Below the pieces are notes generated by a model, which had not been told where the DNA came from, searched no databases, and worked only from the letters and a program-made list of their open reading frames with translations. A stretch of 64,000 nt of DNA from Pseudomonas azerbaijanoccidentalis. GTDB lineage: Bacteria > Pseudomonadota > Gammaproteobacteria > Pseudomonadales > Pseudomonadaceae. Made by a program: the position numbers and the translations under genes. Below are positions 1-9,663 of the stretch, in pieces. Location of the stretch: the NCBI RefSeq assembly GCF_019145495.1, contig NZ_JAHSTU010000001.1, positions 806,001 to 870,000 on the forward strand. Direction: 5' to 3'. Numbering within the stretch: position 1 is the first letter of the stretch; every line of letters begins with the position of its first letter.

Positions 1-1
1 G

Positions 2-1318
2 CGCAAAATCAGCAGAATATTCGGCACCGTGCTTATTACCCTGATCAGCCTCAATACCCATGCGGCCGAACCCGAACTGAAAGTCCTCGCCCACCTGCAA
101 TCCAACGAACCGGCCATGGTCGGCAGCCTCGTCGAACTGCAACTCGACGTGCTCACCGACACCTGGTTCACCAGCGCCCCCACCCTGCCCGACCTGAAGC
201 TGCCCGGTGCACTGGTGATGCCGCCTGATGGCCATGCTGAACACATTAATCAGAACGTTGATGGCAAGTCCTACAACGGCATGCGCTACAGCTACCTGAT
301 CACCCCGAACCTGGCGAAGGGCTTCGATATACCGCCGCTGACGGTGCGCGCCACGCCCGGCCAGGCCACTGCCGAATTGAGCGCACAGAGCCAACCCGTG
401 CAGTTCACTGCGACCCAACCGCCAGGTTTCCAGGCGGGGGAACCCGTGCTGGTGGCCCAAGGGTTGCGCTTGACGCAAAAAACCATCAATTCGGCCACCC
501 CGCTGAAGGTTGGCGACAGCATCACCCGTGAACTGACGCTCCAGGCCGACGGCGCCCTGGCCATGTCGTTGCCCACGCCCACACTGGTTGATATCCGCGG
601 TTTGAGCCGTTACGCGAAGTCCCCGCAGGTCAATAACCTGGATGACGGCCGGGGCAATTTCAACGGTGGCCAACGCATCGATACTGTGACGTACCGGATC
701 GACGCTGAGGGGCATTACAGCCTCCCGCCCATCGCCGTGAAATGGTGGGATGCCGGCACCCGGCAAACCCGCACGGCACAAGTGCCTGCGATCGATTTCG
801 ACGCCGCCGCCAACAGCGCCTACAAACCGGTGTTCTCAATCACAGAAGACCTGAAAAAACTCGGCCAGCAAAACAATCTGCACCTGTCCGGCTACGGCTT
901 CGGCGCATTGGCGTTGCTTCTCTGCATTGCCGGGCTTGGCTGGTTCGCGCGTCCATTTTGGTTGCGCGCTCGCAGTGCCTGGCAGGCTCGGCGCAGTGCC
1001 CGGCACACGGAATGGCTGCAATCGGCTGACTACGCCTGGCAGCAAATCCCCTCGCAACTGGACGCCACCCCTGCGCAATTGAGTGCGGTGTACCTGTGGA
1101 CCCGTCGCAGCCACAAGACCCTGAAACTCACCAGTCTGGGTCCGCGACTGCAAGCACTGTTACGCGCCTGTTACGGCCGCCAGCCAACAAAAGATCAGGC
1201 AATGCACCAACTCAAGAAATCCTTGACTACGCTGCATAGTCAGACCGAACGCGACAAACAATCAGTTGCTCCCGCGCTGCGACCACTCAATCCCGTTCAC
1301 GAGAAGGATTTCCCATGA
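2..1318 (+). CDS. BatD-like envelope protein, 5' end outside window
   Basis: The frame is open from base 2, and the residues before the first in-window GTG (29) look like the charged and hydrophobic parts of a signal peptide ending at T-H-A-A. The true start therefore probably lies upstream and the gene is partial here. The rest is a periplasmic beta-rich region of about 270 residues, one transmembrane helix near residues 285-305 (counted from GTG 29), and a basic, helical cytoplasmic tail. This is the layout of BatD proteins, which accompany MoxR ATPases and VWA proteins (BatA/BatB) in envelope stress or protein-assembly clusters; those partners would lie upstream, out of view. The stop codon overlaps the start of the next gene (ATGA), so translation is probably coupled. 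The family call rests on architecture and context. Confidence 0.6.
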   Translation, partial: RKISRIFGTVLITLISLNTHAAEPELKVLAHLQSNEPAMVGSLVELQLDVLTDTWFTSAPTLPDLKLPGALVMPPDGHAEHINQNVDGKSYNGMRYSYLITPNLAKGFDIPPLTVRATPGQATAELSAQSQPVQFTATQPPGFQAGEPVLVAQGLRLTQKTINSATPLKVGDSITRELTLQADGALAMSLPTPTLVDIRGLSRYAKSPQVNNLDDGRGNFNGGQRIDTVTYRIDAEGHYSLPPIAVKWWDAGTRQTRTAQVPAIDFDAAANSAYKPVFSITEDLKKLGQQNNLHLSGYGFGALALLLCIAGLGWFARPFWLRARSAWQARRSARHTEWLQSADYAWQQIPSQLDATPAQLSAVYLWTRRSHKTLKLTSLGPRLQALLRACYGRQPTKDQAMHQLKKSLTTLHSQTERDKQSVAPALRPLNPVHEKDFP

Positions 1319-2340
1319 TGAACCCGATATCACTGCGCCAGTTTCACGGGTTTAAGTTTTTGCTGACAGTGGCCTTGAGCCTGCCCCTGCTGGTACAAGC
1401 TGCCGAGCCACTGCCCTCCTGGAACGACGGCCCGTCGAAGAAGAACATCATCGAGTTCGTCCAGGCCGTGACCGATCAAAGCAGCAAGGACTTCGTCAAA
1501 CCCGAGGATCGCATCGCGGTATTCGACAACGACGGCACCTTGTGGAGCGAGCAACCGATGTACTTCGAATTGCTGTTCTCCCTTGAAGAGGTCAAGCGCA
1601 CGGCACCTCAACACCCGGAATGGAAAACCACCCAGCCCTTCCAGGCCGTGCTCGAGAACGACCACAAGGCCCTGGCTGCCACCGGCATGGATGGCCTGCT
1701 GAAAATCGTTGGTGCGACTCACTCAGGCATGACCACCGAAGCCTTTGACGATTACGCCAAAACCTGGCTGACGCAGGCGCGCCACCCGAAGACCGGCAAG
1801 CCCTACACCGAAATGATCTTCCAGCCAATGCTGGAAATGCTCGACTACCTGCGCAGTCAGGATTTCAAGACCTACATCGTGTCCGGTGGCGATACCGGCT
1901 TCATGCGGGCCTTCGCCGAGAAGGTCTACGGCATTCCACCCGAACAGGTCATCGGCACCACGTTCGTCACAACGTTTGATTACAAGGACGGCAAGGCGTC
2001 GATCCTGCGCACACCAAAACTGGCGCACAACGACGATGGGCCGGGTAAACCGGTGAGCATCGATGCGGTGATTGGCCGTCGTCCGATCCTTGCGTTCGGT
2101 AACTCTGACGGCGACCTGCAAATGCTGCAGTGGACGGCCGCCGGGGACGGCAAACGATTCATGGGGTTGGTGCATCACACCGATGCCAAACGCGAATGGG
2201 CCTATGACCGTCAATCGAAGATCGGGCATCTGGACAAGGCCCTGGACGAAGCGAACAAACGTGGCTGGACCGTCGTCGACATGGCCGCCGAATGGCGCCG
2301 GATCTATCCGTTCGATGCCGCCACAACCGGGCAACAGTAA
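1315..2340 (+). CDS. Secreted HAD-superfamily phosphatase
   Basis: This is a 341-residue protein with an N-terminal signal peptide ending near residue 30 (V-Q-A-A-E). HAD motif I is D71-N-D73-G-T-L, followed by a long cap region. Motif II is in Y-I-V-S-G-G-D near residue 190, and the acidic metal motif is G-N-S-D-G-D near residue 263. These residues predict a Mg-dependent phosphoaspartyl phosphatase acting in the periplasm, similar to phosphoserine-phosphatase-like HAD proteins; the substrate is unknown. ATG 1315 overlaps the preceding stop codon, a second ATG follows at 1318, and the purine-rich GAGAAGGA lies 7-14 nt upstream. It sits between a BatD-like gene and a sulfatase gene on the same strand, which suggests cotranscription. 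Confidence 0.8.
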   Translation: MMNPISLRQFHGFKFLLTVALSLPLLVQAAEPLPSWNDGPSKKNIIEFVQAVTDQSSKDFVKPEDRIAVFDNDGTLWSEQPMYFELLFSLEEVKRTAPQHPEWKTTQPFQAVLENDHKALAATGMDGLLKIVGATHSGMTTEAFDDYAKTWLTQARHPKTGKPYTEMIFQPMLEMLDYLRSQDFKTYIVSGGDTGFMRAFAEKVYGIPPEQVIGTTFVTTFDYKDGKASILRTPKLAHNDDGPGKPVSIDAVIGRRPILAFGNSDGDLQMLQWTAAGDGKRFMGLVHHTDAKREWAYDRQSKIGHLDKALDEANKRGWTVVDMAAEWRRIYPFDAATTGQQ

Positions 2341-2414
2341 AAGCAGAAGACGTAATGCAGGACCGCAATACACGTTTGTCGCACAGAGCGACGTCAGTAA
2401 AAGGAGCCAGTCAG

Positions 2415-3995
2415 ATGACTCGCATACGCAAGTGGCTACCGAAACTCGCCCTGGTGGCGACCTCGGTCATGGCGATTTCGGCGACAGCCGCAGCCGCCGA
2501 CAAACCCAACATCCTCGTGATCTTTGGCGACGACATCGGCCAGACCAACATCAGTGCCTACTCAATGGGCGTGGTTGGCTACAAAACTCCGAACATCGAC
2601 CGTATCGCCAAGGAAGGCATGATGTTCACCGACTATTACGCGGAGAACAGCTGCACGGCAGGACGATCATCGTTTATTACCGGGCAGTCGGTGCTGCGTA
2701 CCGGTCTGTCGAAAGTCGGCTTGCCGGGTGCGACTGTCGGCCTGCAAAAACGCGACATCACTATCGCCCAGGCACTCAAATCGCAGGGTTACGCCACCGG
2801 CCAGTTCGGCAAGAACCACCTCGGTGACCGCGATGAGTACCTGCCGACCAACCACGGTTTCGACGAGTTCTTCGGCAACCTGTATCACCTCAACGCCGAA
2901 GAAGAGCCGGAGCGTGAAAACTGGCCCAAGGACAACCCGGAGTTCACCAAAGCCTTCACTCCGCGAGGCGTGATCCACAGCTTCGCCGATGGCAAGATCG
3001 AAGATACCGGCGCCTTGAACACCAAGCGTATGGAAACCATCGACGACGAAACCACGGCCGCAGCCCAGGCGTTCATCGAGAAACAGGCCAAGGCGGATAA
3101 ACCCTTCTTCGTCTGGATGAACACCACCCGCATGCACTTGTTCACCCACGTGCGTGAGTCGATGAAAGGCCAGAGCGGTATGGCCGGCAACGAGTATGCG
3201 GACGGCATGGTCGAGCATGACGGCGACGTCGGCAAATTGCTGAAAACCCTCGACGACCTGAAAATCGCCGACAACACCATCGTCGTTTACACCACCGACA
3301 ACGGCCCGAACCAGTTCTCCTGGCCGGACGCGGCGACCACGCCGTTCCGTAACGAGAAGAACTCCAACTGGGAAGGTGCCTATCGCGTGCCCGCCATGGT
3401 GCGCTGGCCAGGCAAGATCAAGGCCGGGGAAATCTCCAACGAGATGTTCTCGGGCATGGACTGGTTCCCGACCCTGCTGGCGGCCGTGGGTGAGCCCGAC
3501 GTCAAAAACAAACTGCTCAAAGGATGGGCGCCGACTTCCGGCGGCACCAATTTCAAGGTGCACCTGGACGGCTACAACCAACTGCCCTACCTGACTGGTC
3601 AACAGCCAAAAGGCGAACGTAAGGAGTACTACTACTTCAACGACGATGGCGTACTGGTTTCCATGCGTTACGACAACTGGAAAGCGGTGTTCTGCGAACA
3701 ACGTGCGCCAGGCGGGTTCAAGGTGTGGAGCGAGCCGTTCGTGTGCCTGCGAGTACCGAAGATCTTCAACCTGCGCATGGACCCGTATGAACGTGCTGAC
3801 GTGGTTTCCGATCAATACTATGACTGGACCACCAAGAACGTTTACCTGACCGAAGTGGCGATCATGAAGTCCGCAGCGTTCCTGCAGACTTTCGTTGACT
3901 ATCCACCAAGCCAGCGTCCGGCGAGCTTCAGCATCGACCAGATCCGCGAGGCGGTAGATGCCAAAATCGCTGAAAAAGTAAAAGCGGCACAGTAA
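2415..3995 (+). CDS. Secreted arylsulfatase, Cys-type formylglycine sulfatase
   Basis: The 526-residue protein starts with a signal peptide (A-T-A-A-A-A-D near residue 29). It then shows the alkaline-phosphatase-fold sulfatase core: the metal pair D39-D40, the modification motif C80-T-A-G-R84, and the late metal ligands D295-N296 in T-T-D-N-G-P. In type I sulfatases this Cys is oxidised to formylglycine, the residue that attacks sulfate esters. No maturase gene (FGE or anSME) is present in the window. Proline of the usual C-x-P-x-R is alanine here, which is tolerated in many subfamilies. ATG 2415 was chosen over the in-frame upstream codon at 2292 because AAGGAG lies just before it and it begins the signal peptide. 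The natural sulfate ester cannot be deduced. Confidence 0.9.
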   Translation: MTRIRKWLPKLALVATSVMAISATAAAADKPNILVIFGDDIGQTNISAYSMGVVGYKTPNIDRIAKEGMMFTDYYAENSCTAGRSSFITGQSVLRTGLSKVGLPGATVGLQKRDITIAQALKSQGYATGQFGKNHLGDRDEYLPTNHGFDEFFGNLYHLNAEEEPERENWPKDNPEFTKAFTPRGVIHSFADGKIEDTGALNTKRMETIDDETTAAAQAFIEKQAKADKPFFVWMNTTRMHLFTHVRESMKGQSGMAGNEYADGMVEHDGDVGKLLKTLDDLKIADNTIVVYTTDNGPNQFSWPDAATTPFRNEKNSNWEGAYRVPAMVRWPGKIKAGEISNEMFSGMDWFPTLLAAVGEPDVKNKLLKGWAPTSGGTNFKVHLDGYNQLPYLTGQQPKGERKEYYYFNDDGVLVSMRYDNWKAVFCEQRAPGGFKVWSEPFVCLRVPKIFNLRMDPYERADVVSDQYYDWTTKNVYLTEVAIMKSAAFLQTFVDYPPSQRPASFSIDQIREAVDAKIAEKVKAAQ

Positions 3996-4007
3996 AACCG
4001 TTGGACC

Positions 4008-4039
4008 GCCGTTCGCCTTGATCGGCGAGCGGCCTTTTT
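4008..4039 (+). terminator. Rho-independent terminator after the sulfatase gene
   Basis: A stem of GCCGTTCGCC against GGCGAGCGGC (one G-T wobble) is followed by TTTTT, 12 nt after the sulfatase stop codon. It would end transcription of the BatD-HAD-sulfatase group. Confidence 0.75.
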
Positions 4040-4060
4040 CCAGGGAATGCAAACACATCC

Positions 4061-4140
4061 CCTGTCGGAACTGCCGCAGGCTGCGATCTTTTGACGTTCA
4101 GCCGTCAAGATAAAAGATCGCAGCCTGCGGCAGCTCCTAC
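4061..4140. repeat. REP pair (inverted), CTGCCGCAGGCTGCGATC class
   Basis: Two copies of the element CTGCCGCAGGCTGCGATCTTTT face each other around a short centre (GACGTTCAGCCGTCAAGA) and would form a long hairpin. The same element recurs at 9282-9351 and 43990-44074, with a variant at 40500-40587. This is a REPIN-type arrangement as known in fluorescent pseudomonads. Confidence 0.85.
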
Positions 4141-4184
4141 GCTGATTGACGTTTATATTGCCCATTGCACAAGGCAACAAATCC

Positions 4185-6698
4185 ATGTCCTCACGTGTCG
4201 CCAGTAAGTCGTCGGCCATACCTGCCCCTCAAGTCGCCTCCCCGGCGCTGCTGATTCCCGCGTTGTTGCTGTTCGTTTCCGGTGCCGCGGCGCTGGTGTA
4301 CCAGGTGTTGTGGATCAAGCAGTTGTCGTTGGTGGTTGGCGTCGAGGTGTACGCCATCACCACCGGGATCAGCGCGTTTTTTGCAGGATTGGCCCTGGGT
4401 GGCTTGTTGTTCGGGCGTTGGGCGGACACGTTGCGCCAACCGCTTCTGCTATACGCCGGGCTGGAAGTGCTGGTGGCGATACTCGGGGTTGGCGCGACTT
4501 TCGCCATGAGCCTGGCGGCCAGCCCGTTTGCCTGGCTTGAACAGCATGTAGGCCTGCTGGCGTGGGTGTTGCCCTTTGCACTGGTGGGCATTCCAGCGTT
4601 GTTGATGGGCGGCACCCTACCGGTGCTGGTCCGCTCCCTTGCGACCGATCCGCTACAACTGGGCAAGGCTGGCGGTCACCTGTACGCGGCGAACACTGCC
4701 GGCGCCATCGCGGGTACATTGCTCGCCGCATTCGTGTTGATCGCCGCGCTGGGTGTGCGTGGCAGTGCTTTGGCCGCCGCCATGCTGAACCTGCTGGCCG
4801 CCGCCGGCGCCTTGTGGTTTCAACGCCAGCGCCCGTTACTCGAAGAAGCGTCGGCCAAGCCTCACACCGAGAAAGTGCCCGACCGCCTGGCACTCTGGCT
4901 GTATTCGATAGCCGGCGGCGTGGCGCTGGGCTACGAAGTGGTCTGGTCGCAATCGATCGTGCAGTTCATGAGCACACGCACGTATGCGTTTGCCGTGGTC
5001 CTGGCCACCTACCTCACCGGTTTGTTCCTGGGCAGTGCCCTGCTCGCCCGTCGGGTCGATCGCCTGCGCGATCCGTGGGGTGTGTTCGGTTTGCTGATTG
5101 CCGGTGCCGGACTGGTCGCCCTGTTGGAAATCGCCTTGCTGGGCAGATGGCTGGTGTTCGCCCAAACCACGGTCGAAGCCTGGGTGTTGTCGTTCGGCGC
5201 CAGCGAATTACTCGGCATGAGTGCACGGTTTGCGGTGGCGGCGCTGAGTATCGTGTTTGTGCCGACCGTATTGCTAGGCGCAGCATTTCCCGTGGCCCTG
5301 CGATTGAGCGTCGGCCGCGATCATGTGGGGCGCAATGTCGGTGAAGTGGTGGCGTTCAATACCCTGGGCGGCATCATCGGTGTGATGCTCTGCGGGTTTG
5401 TCCTGATCCCGCTGCTGGGGCTGGTTCGTACCTTGGGATTGTTGGCCATTATCGCCGCTGGCATTGGCTACTTCGCAGTGCGCAAAGGTCATGGCGTGAA
5501 GAAAGGCCGGCGTCAGGCGGTGGTCGCGATCGGTCTGGTGGCTGTGGCGCTGGTGGTGTTTACCCCGGCCAACAAACTGGCCAGCCTGCTGCCCGGCGCA
5601 CGCAACGGCACCTTGAACTTCTACGAAGAAGGACGTGGCGGAACCGTCGCCGTTGTCAGCCAAGGCAAGGGACAGAAAACTTTCGAGCGCTTGTATATCC
5701 AGGGCGTATCGAACACCGGCGACGCCATGCCATCGCTGCGCTACATGCGGATTCAGGCGTTGCTGCCATTACTGATCCACAACGGCGAACCCCGCTCGGC
5801 ACTGGTGATTGGCTTTGGCACCGGCATCACCGCCGGTGCCCTGACACAATATCCGGGCCTTGAGCAACGTGTGGTCGCCGAACTGCTGCCGGCGGTGGTC
5901 AAAGCCGCGCCGTTGTTCAAGGGCAACTTCAATGCTGCGAGCCATTCCGGCGTCGACGTGCGGCTGCGTGATGGCCGTCAGGAATTGCTGCGCAACCCGC
6001 AGCGCTATGACTTGATTACCCTCGAACCACCTCCGCCCTCCGCGGCCGGCGTGGTGAATCTGTACTCGCGCGACTTCTACCAACTGGCTGCCAGCCGATT
6101 GAACAAACAAGGCCTGGTCGCGCAATGGCTGCCGCTGCCAACCCAGAACATCGACGATTCGCGCTCGCTGGTGCGCAGCTTCCTCGATGTTTACCCCTAC
6201 GCTAGCCTGTGGACCAGTGAGTTCCATGAAATGCTGTTGGTGGGGTCGATGGAGCCGATTGAACTGGATGCGACAAAAATCAGCGAACGCTTCCAGCAGG
6301 ACAGCGTGCGCAGCACCTTGCAGGACGTGGGCATTGGCTCGGCGGCCGCTTTGCTAGCCACCTGGGTGACCGACCGAGCGGGCCTTGAGCGTTTTGCGGC
6401 GAATGCGCAGCCGGTGACCGACGATCAACCGCGTATCGAATACGCGCCGTGGGTACGGGCCAAGGAGATCACGCGCGTGTTGCCCGCGTTACTGGATCTG
6501 CGCATCGCGCCACCGCTGTTGAACGCCGATCAGGGATTTACCGAGCGGATGAACACCCACCAGCAACGCCTGATGCAGTTCTACCGCGCAAGCCTCCATG
6601 CCTATGACGGCGATCGTGAAGCGTGGAGCCGGGATATTCGCGAAGTGATGCGCGGGGATGGCGGGAATCCGTATTTCCGGTGGTTTGTCGGAGAATGA
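4185..6698 (+). CDS. Polytopic membrane protein with spermidine-synthase-like domain
   Basis: This is an 837-residue protein. Residues about 20-450 form a dozen or so hydrophobic helices resembling a transporter. The C-terminal half is a soluble Rossmann-like domain of the spermidine synthase type, with the SAM-binding-like loop G543-F-G-T-G547 and an acidic end of the next strand (V-V-A-E-L). In true spermidine synthases the active-site segment carries catalytic Asp (D-S-T-D-P). Here the aligned segment is L-E614-P-P-P-P-S, so polyamine synthesis is doubtful, and a modified aminopropyl- or methyltransferase activity on a membrane or periplasmic substrate is possible. ATG 4185 is preferred over the TTG at 4146 because it starts just before the first membrane helix and follows AAGGC. 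It lies between the sulfatase and the multiheme cytochrome gene. Confidence 0.75.
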   Translation: MSSRVASKSSAIPAPQVASPALLIPALLLFVSGAAALVYQVLWIKQLSLVVGVEVYAITTGISAFFAGLALGGLLFGRWADTLRQPLLLYAGLEVLVAILGVGATFAMSLAASPFAWLEQHVGLLAWVLPFALVGIPALLMGGTLPVLVRSLATDPLQLGKAGGHLYAANTAGAIAGTLLAAFVLIAALGVRGSALAAAMLNLLAAAGALWFQRQRPLLEEASAKPHTEKVPDRLALWLYSIAGGVALGYEVVWSQSIVQFMSTRTYAFAVVLATYLTGLFLGSALLARRVDRLRDPWGVFGLLIAGAGLVALLEIALLGRWLVFAQTTVEAWVLSFGASELLGMSARFAVAALSIVFVPTVLLGAAFPVALRLSVGRDHVGRNVGEVVAFNTLGGIIGVMLCGFVLIPLLGLVRTLGLLAIIAAGIGYFAVRKGHGVKKGRRQAVVAIGLVAVALVVFTPANKLASLLPGARNGTLNFYEEGRGGTVAVVSQGKGQKTFERLYIQGVSNTGDAMPSLRYMRIQALLPLLIHNGEPRSALVIGFGTGITAGALTQYPGLEQRVVAELLPAVVKAAPLFKGNFNAASHSGVDVRLRDGRQELLRNPQRYDLITLEPPPPSAAGVVNLYSRDFYQLAASRLNKQGLVAQWLPLPTQNIDDSRSLVRSFLDVYPYASLWTSEFHEMLLVGSMEPIELDATKISERFQQDSVRSTLQDVGIGSAAALLATWVTDRAGLERFAANAQPVTDDQPRIEYAPWVRAKEITRVLPALLDLRIAPPLLNADQGFTERMNTHQQRLMQFYRASLHAYDGDREAWSRDIREVMRGDGGNPYFRWFVGE

Positions 6699-6706
6699 CA
6701 GATCGC

Positions 6707-6802
6707 TATCGCTGGCAAGCCAGCTCCCACAGGGTGTTGTGTCGTACCCGGATGTTATGCACTACGCCAAACTTGTAGGAGCTGGCTTGCCAGCGATGAG
6801 GC
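6707..6802. repeat. REP pair (inverted), CGCTGGCAAGCCAGCTCC class
   Basis: The element ATCGCTGGCAAGCCAGCTCC and its reverse complement (GGAGCTGGCTTGCCAGCGAT) flank a centre of about 55 nt between the membrane-protein gene and the cytochrome gene. The same pair occurs at 43146-43244. Confidence 0.85.
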
Positions 6803-6908
6803 CAGCAGTATCATCACCATCATTTGACACACGCCGGCCTTCCGGCAAAGCTGCATCGAGCATGAACGCGCGCCTGACGGCAAACGCACCTGGACCACGG
6901 AAGTCGCA

Positions 6909-9269
6909 ATGCCGAAAGATAAAAATAAAGCAGTAACCCCAAACCCTGATTCGCGCCCTACCCTGATGAGTCGCTATCTGTTCCCTGTCACCATCGGCAT
7001 CCTGCTTCTGGCGGTCGTAGGTATCGGCTGGTTTCTGCTCGGCAACAACTCCGCGCCGACAACCTACGTGCCACCCAGCACACCTGTTGCGCAGCCGGCC
7101 AAACCACAACCAAAACCGGTGGCCATGGCACCGGCAACAATGGTCGACGAGCAGCAATGCCAAGGCTGCCACAGCGCCCAGGTCAAGGATTGGCAAGGCT
7201 CCCATCACCAACTGGCGATGCAGGAGGCCAATGCCGAAACCATGCTCGGCGATTTCAACAACGTCACGTTCAAGGCGGAAAACGAAACCACCCGTTTCTC
7301 GCGCAAGGACAACGACTTCTGGGTCAACACCCCGGGGATCGACGGCAAGAACGCCGACTTCAAAGTCGCCTACACCTTCGGCATCGCGCCGCTGCAACAG
7401 TATTTGATCGAGGTCGGTGAAGGCCGCTTGCAAGCGCTGGGCATCGCCTGGGATACCGAAAAAAACCGCTGGTTTCATCTGTATCCCGGCCAGGGCGTGA
7501 CCTTCAAAGACCCGTTGCACTGGAGCAAACCGAGCCAGAACGCCAACTTCATGTGCGTCGAGTGCCACACCACTGGCTACAAACGAAACTTCGATGCGGC
7601 AAAAAACACCTTCGACAGTCAGTGGAACAGCCTCGGCGTCGGCTGTCAGGCCTGCCATGGCCCGGCTTCCAACCACCTGGAATGGACCGCGAAAAAAACC
7701 GACCTGATCCACGCCGGGTTTGCCGTCGACCTCAAGGACAAAAACGCCACGGTCGAAATTGAAACCTGCGCCCGCTGCCACTCCCGACGCGCACCACTGG
7801 GCGATGGTTTTACCGTCGGCAACCGGCTGATGGATGATTACCTTCCAAGTCCCCTGACCCGCGAACTGTATGCGCTGGACGGCAAGATCAAGGATGAAGT
7901 GTTCGAGCACGGTTCCTTCGCCCAAAGCAAAATGTTCGACAAGGGCGTGCGTTGCAGCAACTGTCACAACCCGCACAGCACCGAACTCAAGGCGCCAGGC
8001 AACGGTGTCTGCCTGCAATGCCACAACACCGCCGGCAAGACCCCGGTTGAAGGGGTCGACGGTAAAGGCCTGCAAGCAAAAAATTACGATTCTATTGAAC
8101 ACACCCGCCACACGATGGGCCAACCAGGCTCGCAGTGCGTCGATTGCCATATGCCCGGCAAGTTCTACATGGGCAATGATTTCCGCCATGACCACAGCTT
8201 CAGCATCCCCAACCCGGAACGGGCGACAAAACTCGGTACACCTGACGCCTGCCTGACGTGTCACCAGGGTAAGGCCGGAGACAAGGTCACCGAGCAATTC
8301 AAATTGTGGAGCAGTGCCAGCCCAGCGCAGGCCCCGCGTTACGACGAAAGCCTGTGGTTGATCCGCAACGGCCAACCCGGCGCGGCGCAAGCCTTGTACG
8401 AGCAACTGCAACGCAGCAACCTGCCGGCGATTCAGCGAGCGACGCTGTTGGCCGAGTTGCCGCTGTATCCGAGTGAACAGGCGCTGAAACTCGCCACCAA
8501 GGATTTGAACAACACGGCGCCACAGGTGCGAGAAAGTGCCATCCGTGCAATCAGCGCCTTCCTGCCTCCTGCGGAGCGGGCGCCGTTGTTGTCGCCGCTG
8601 CTCAATGACCCGGTGAAAGCCGTGCGCATTGCCGCCGCCCGCGATCTGCTCAGTGTCGCGCGTACCGGTCTGGGCACTGCTCAGGACAATTGGAACGCCG
8701 CCATCGGCGAGTACGAAGCGGTGCAAAAGAGCCTTGCCGAACGCGCCGAAGCCAACCTCAACCTGGCCATGCTGTATCAGGCCAGCGGTCGCAGCAGCGA
8801 GGTGGAAGGGTTGCTGCGCACGTCGCTCAAACGTGATCCGGACTTCTACCCCGCGCTGGTAACGCTGGTGCAGTGGCTGGAAGCCAATGGTCGCAGGCAG
8901 GAAGCGCAGGCGTTGCTGGCTCAAAGCCTGAAAGAACACCCGGACGCCGCCCTGCTTCAACACACTCAGGGCTTGTCGCTGGTGCGTGCCGGCAAGGCCG
9001 AACAGGCCATGCCATTTCTGCGCAAAGCCGCACAACTGGAACCGCAAAACGGTCAATACGGCTACGTGCTGGCGGTGGCGCTTCATGACAGCGGCAAAGT
9101 CGACCAGGCCTGCGAAGAGCTGGAAAGACTGCTGAAAGTACAACCCGCCAACCGCAACGCACGGTTGTCGCTGATCCAGTACTACCTCAACAACGGGCAG
9201 GAACCCAAGGCGCAGGTGCTGTTGCAGGGCTGGAAGAAAATGAACATGGGCGATCCGGCGTTGAAGTAA
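6909..9269 (+). CDS. Octaheme cytochrome c with HEAT-like and TPR repeats
   Basis: This 786-residue protein has a membrane anchor at residues 23-45 and a Pro/Lys-rich linker. Eight C-x-x-C-H haem-binding motifs follow, starting at C84, C216, C246, C287, C349, C368, C410 and C448. The spacing resembles cytochrome c554/NrfB-like multihaem proteins. After residue 480 there is a HEAT-like segment (about 515-570) and then several TPR units (about 590-775), so the protein is both an electron carrier and a docking scaffold, presumably anchored to the inner membrane and facing the periplasm. It follows the spermidine-synthase-like gene and may be cotranscribed with it. The electron partner is unknown. 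Start ATG 6909 begins the basic N-terminus just before the membrane anchor. Confidence 0.85.
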   Translation: MPKDKNKAVTPNPDSRPTLMSRYLFPVTIGILLLAVVGIGWFLLGNNSAPTTYVPPSTPVAQPAKPQPKPVAMAPATMVDEQQCQGCHSAQVKDWQGSHHQLAMQEANAETMLGDFNNVTFKAENETTRFSRKDNDFWVNTPGIDGKNADFKVAYTFGIAPLQQYLIEVGEGRLQALGIAWDTEKNRWFHLYPGQGVTFKDPLHWSKPSQNANFMCVECHTTGYKRNFDAAKNTFDSQWNSLGVGCQACHGPASNHLEWTAKKTDLIHAGFAVDLKDKNATVEIETCARCHSRRAPLGDGFTVGNRLMDDYLPSPLTRELYALDGKIKDEVFEHGSFAQSKMFDKGVRCSNCHNPHSTELKAPGNGVCLQCHNTAGKTPVEGVDGKGLQAKNYDSIEHTRHTMGQPGSQCVDCHMPGKFYMGNDFRHDHSFSIPNPERATKLGTPDACLTCHQGKAGDKVTEQFKLWSSASPAQAPRYDESLWLIRNGQPGAAQALYEQLQRSNLPAIQRATLLAELPLYPSEQALKLATKDLNNTAPQVRESAIRAISAFLPPAERAPLLSPLLNDPVKAVRIAAARDLLSVARTGLGTAQDNWNAAIGEYEAVQKSLAERAEANLNLAMLYQASGRSSEVEGLLRTSLKRDPDFYPALVTLVQWLEANGRRQEAQALLAQSLKEHPDAALLQHTQGLSLVRAGKAEQAMPFLRKAAQLEPQNGQYGYVLAVALHDSGKVDQACEELERLLKVQPANRNARLSLIQYYLNNGQEPKAQVLLQGWKKMNMGDPALK

Positions 9270-9281
9270 TCGTGGACCCAT

Positions 9282-9351
9282 CAAAAGATCGCAGCCGTCA
9301 GTTCCTACAGAGAACCGCGTATTCCTGTAGGAGCTGCCGCAGGCTGCGATA
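9282..9351. repeat. REP pair, degenerate left copy
   Basis: A shortened copy (AAAAGATCGCAGCC, missing its centre) faces a full copy of TGTAGGAGCTGCCGCAGGCTGCGAT. It begins the gene-free interval 9270-9704, which otherwise holds only the repeats listed next. A 65-codon minus-strand frame in this interval has no coding character. Confidence 0.75.
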
Positions 9352-9392
9352 CCTCATCAGGCTTGATCGCATTCCCTTCGCGACGCCAGATC

Positions 9393-9450
9393 ATCTGTAG
9401 CAGCTGCCGAGCAACGCGAGGCTGCGTTCGGCTGCGAAGCAGTCGTCAAA
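9393..9450. repeat. Single REP-like element, GAGCAACGCGAGGCTGCG class
   Basis: The sequence CTGTAGCAGCTGCCGAGCAA through CGCGAGGCTGCGTTCGGCTG is imperfectly palindromic. It shares its left arm with the CTGCCGCAGG class but has a different centre. Only this copy is seen in the window. Confidence 0.55.
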
Positions 9451-9663
9451 TCAAGCGGCGCGCTTTTTCAGGAAACCGCGTTCGCAGATTTACGGGTGTG
9501 TGGTGCTGACTTTGAACCTGCGGCGCAGCACGCTACAGATTCACCTGAAAGTTGAAAAACCGTATCAGAACGCGGCAAACAGCAGCGGGCAGGGAAAACG
9601 TCTGATCCGCATAAATGAAAGGATTCTGAGTGTGTTTTGTCGAAATCTGAGGCACCACCGATC

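Noticed and set aside
2292..2414. N-terminal extension of the sulfatase from the upstream in-frame start
   Set aside because: The extension overlaps the HAD gene and precedes a clear ribosome site and signal peptide at 2415.
4061..4140. CRISPR array from repeated short palindromes
   Set aside because: The repeats are isolated inverted pairs in separate gaps, without regular spacers or cas genes.
6762..9284. Minus-strand open frame of 840 codons opposite the octaheme cytochrome gene
   Set aside because: The opposite strand encodes eight haem motifs and TPR repeats. The antisense product has no recognisable features and runs through a REP element.
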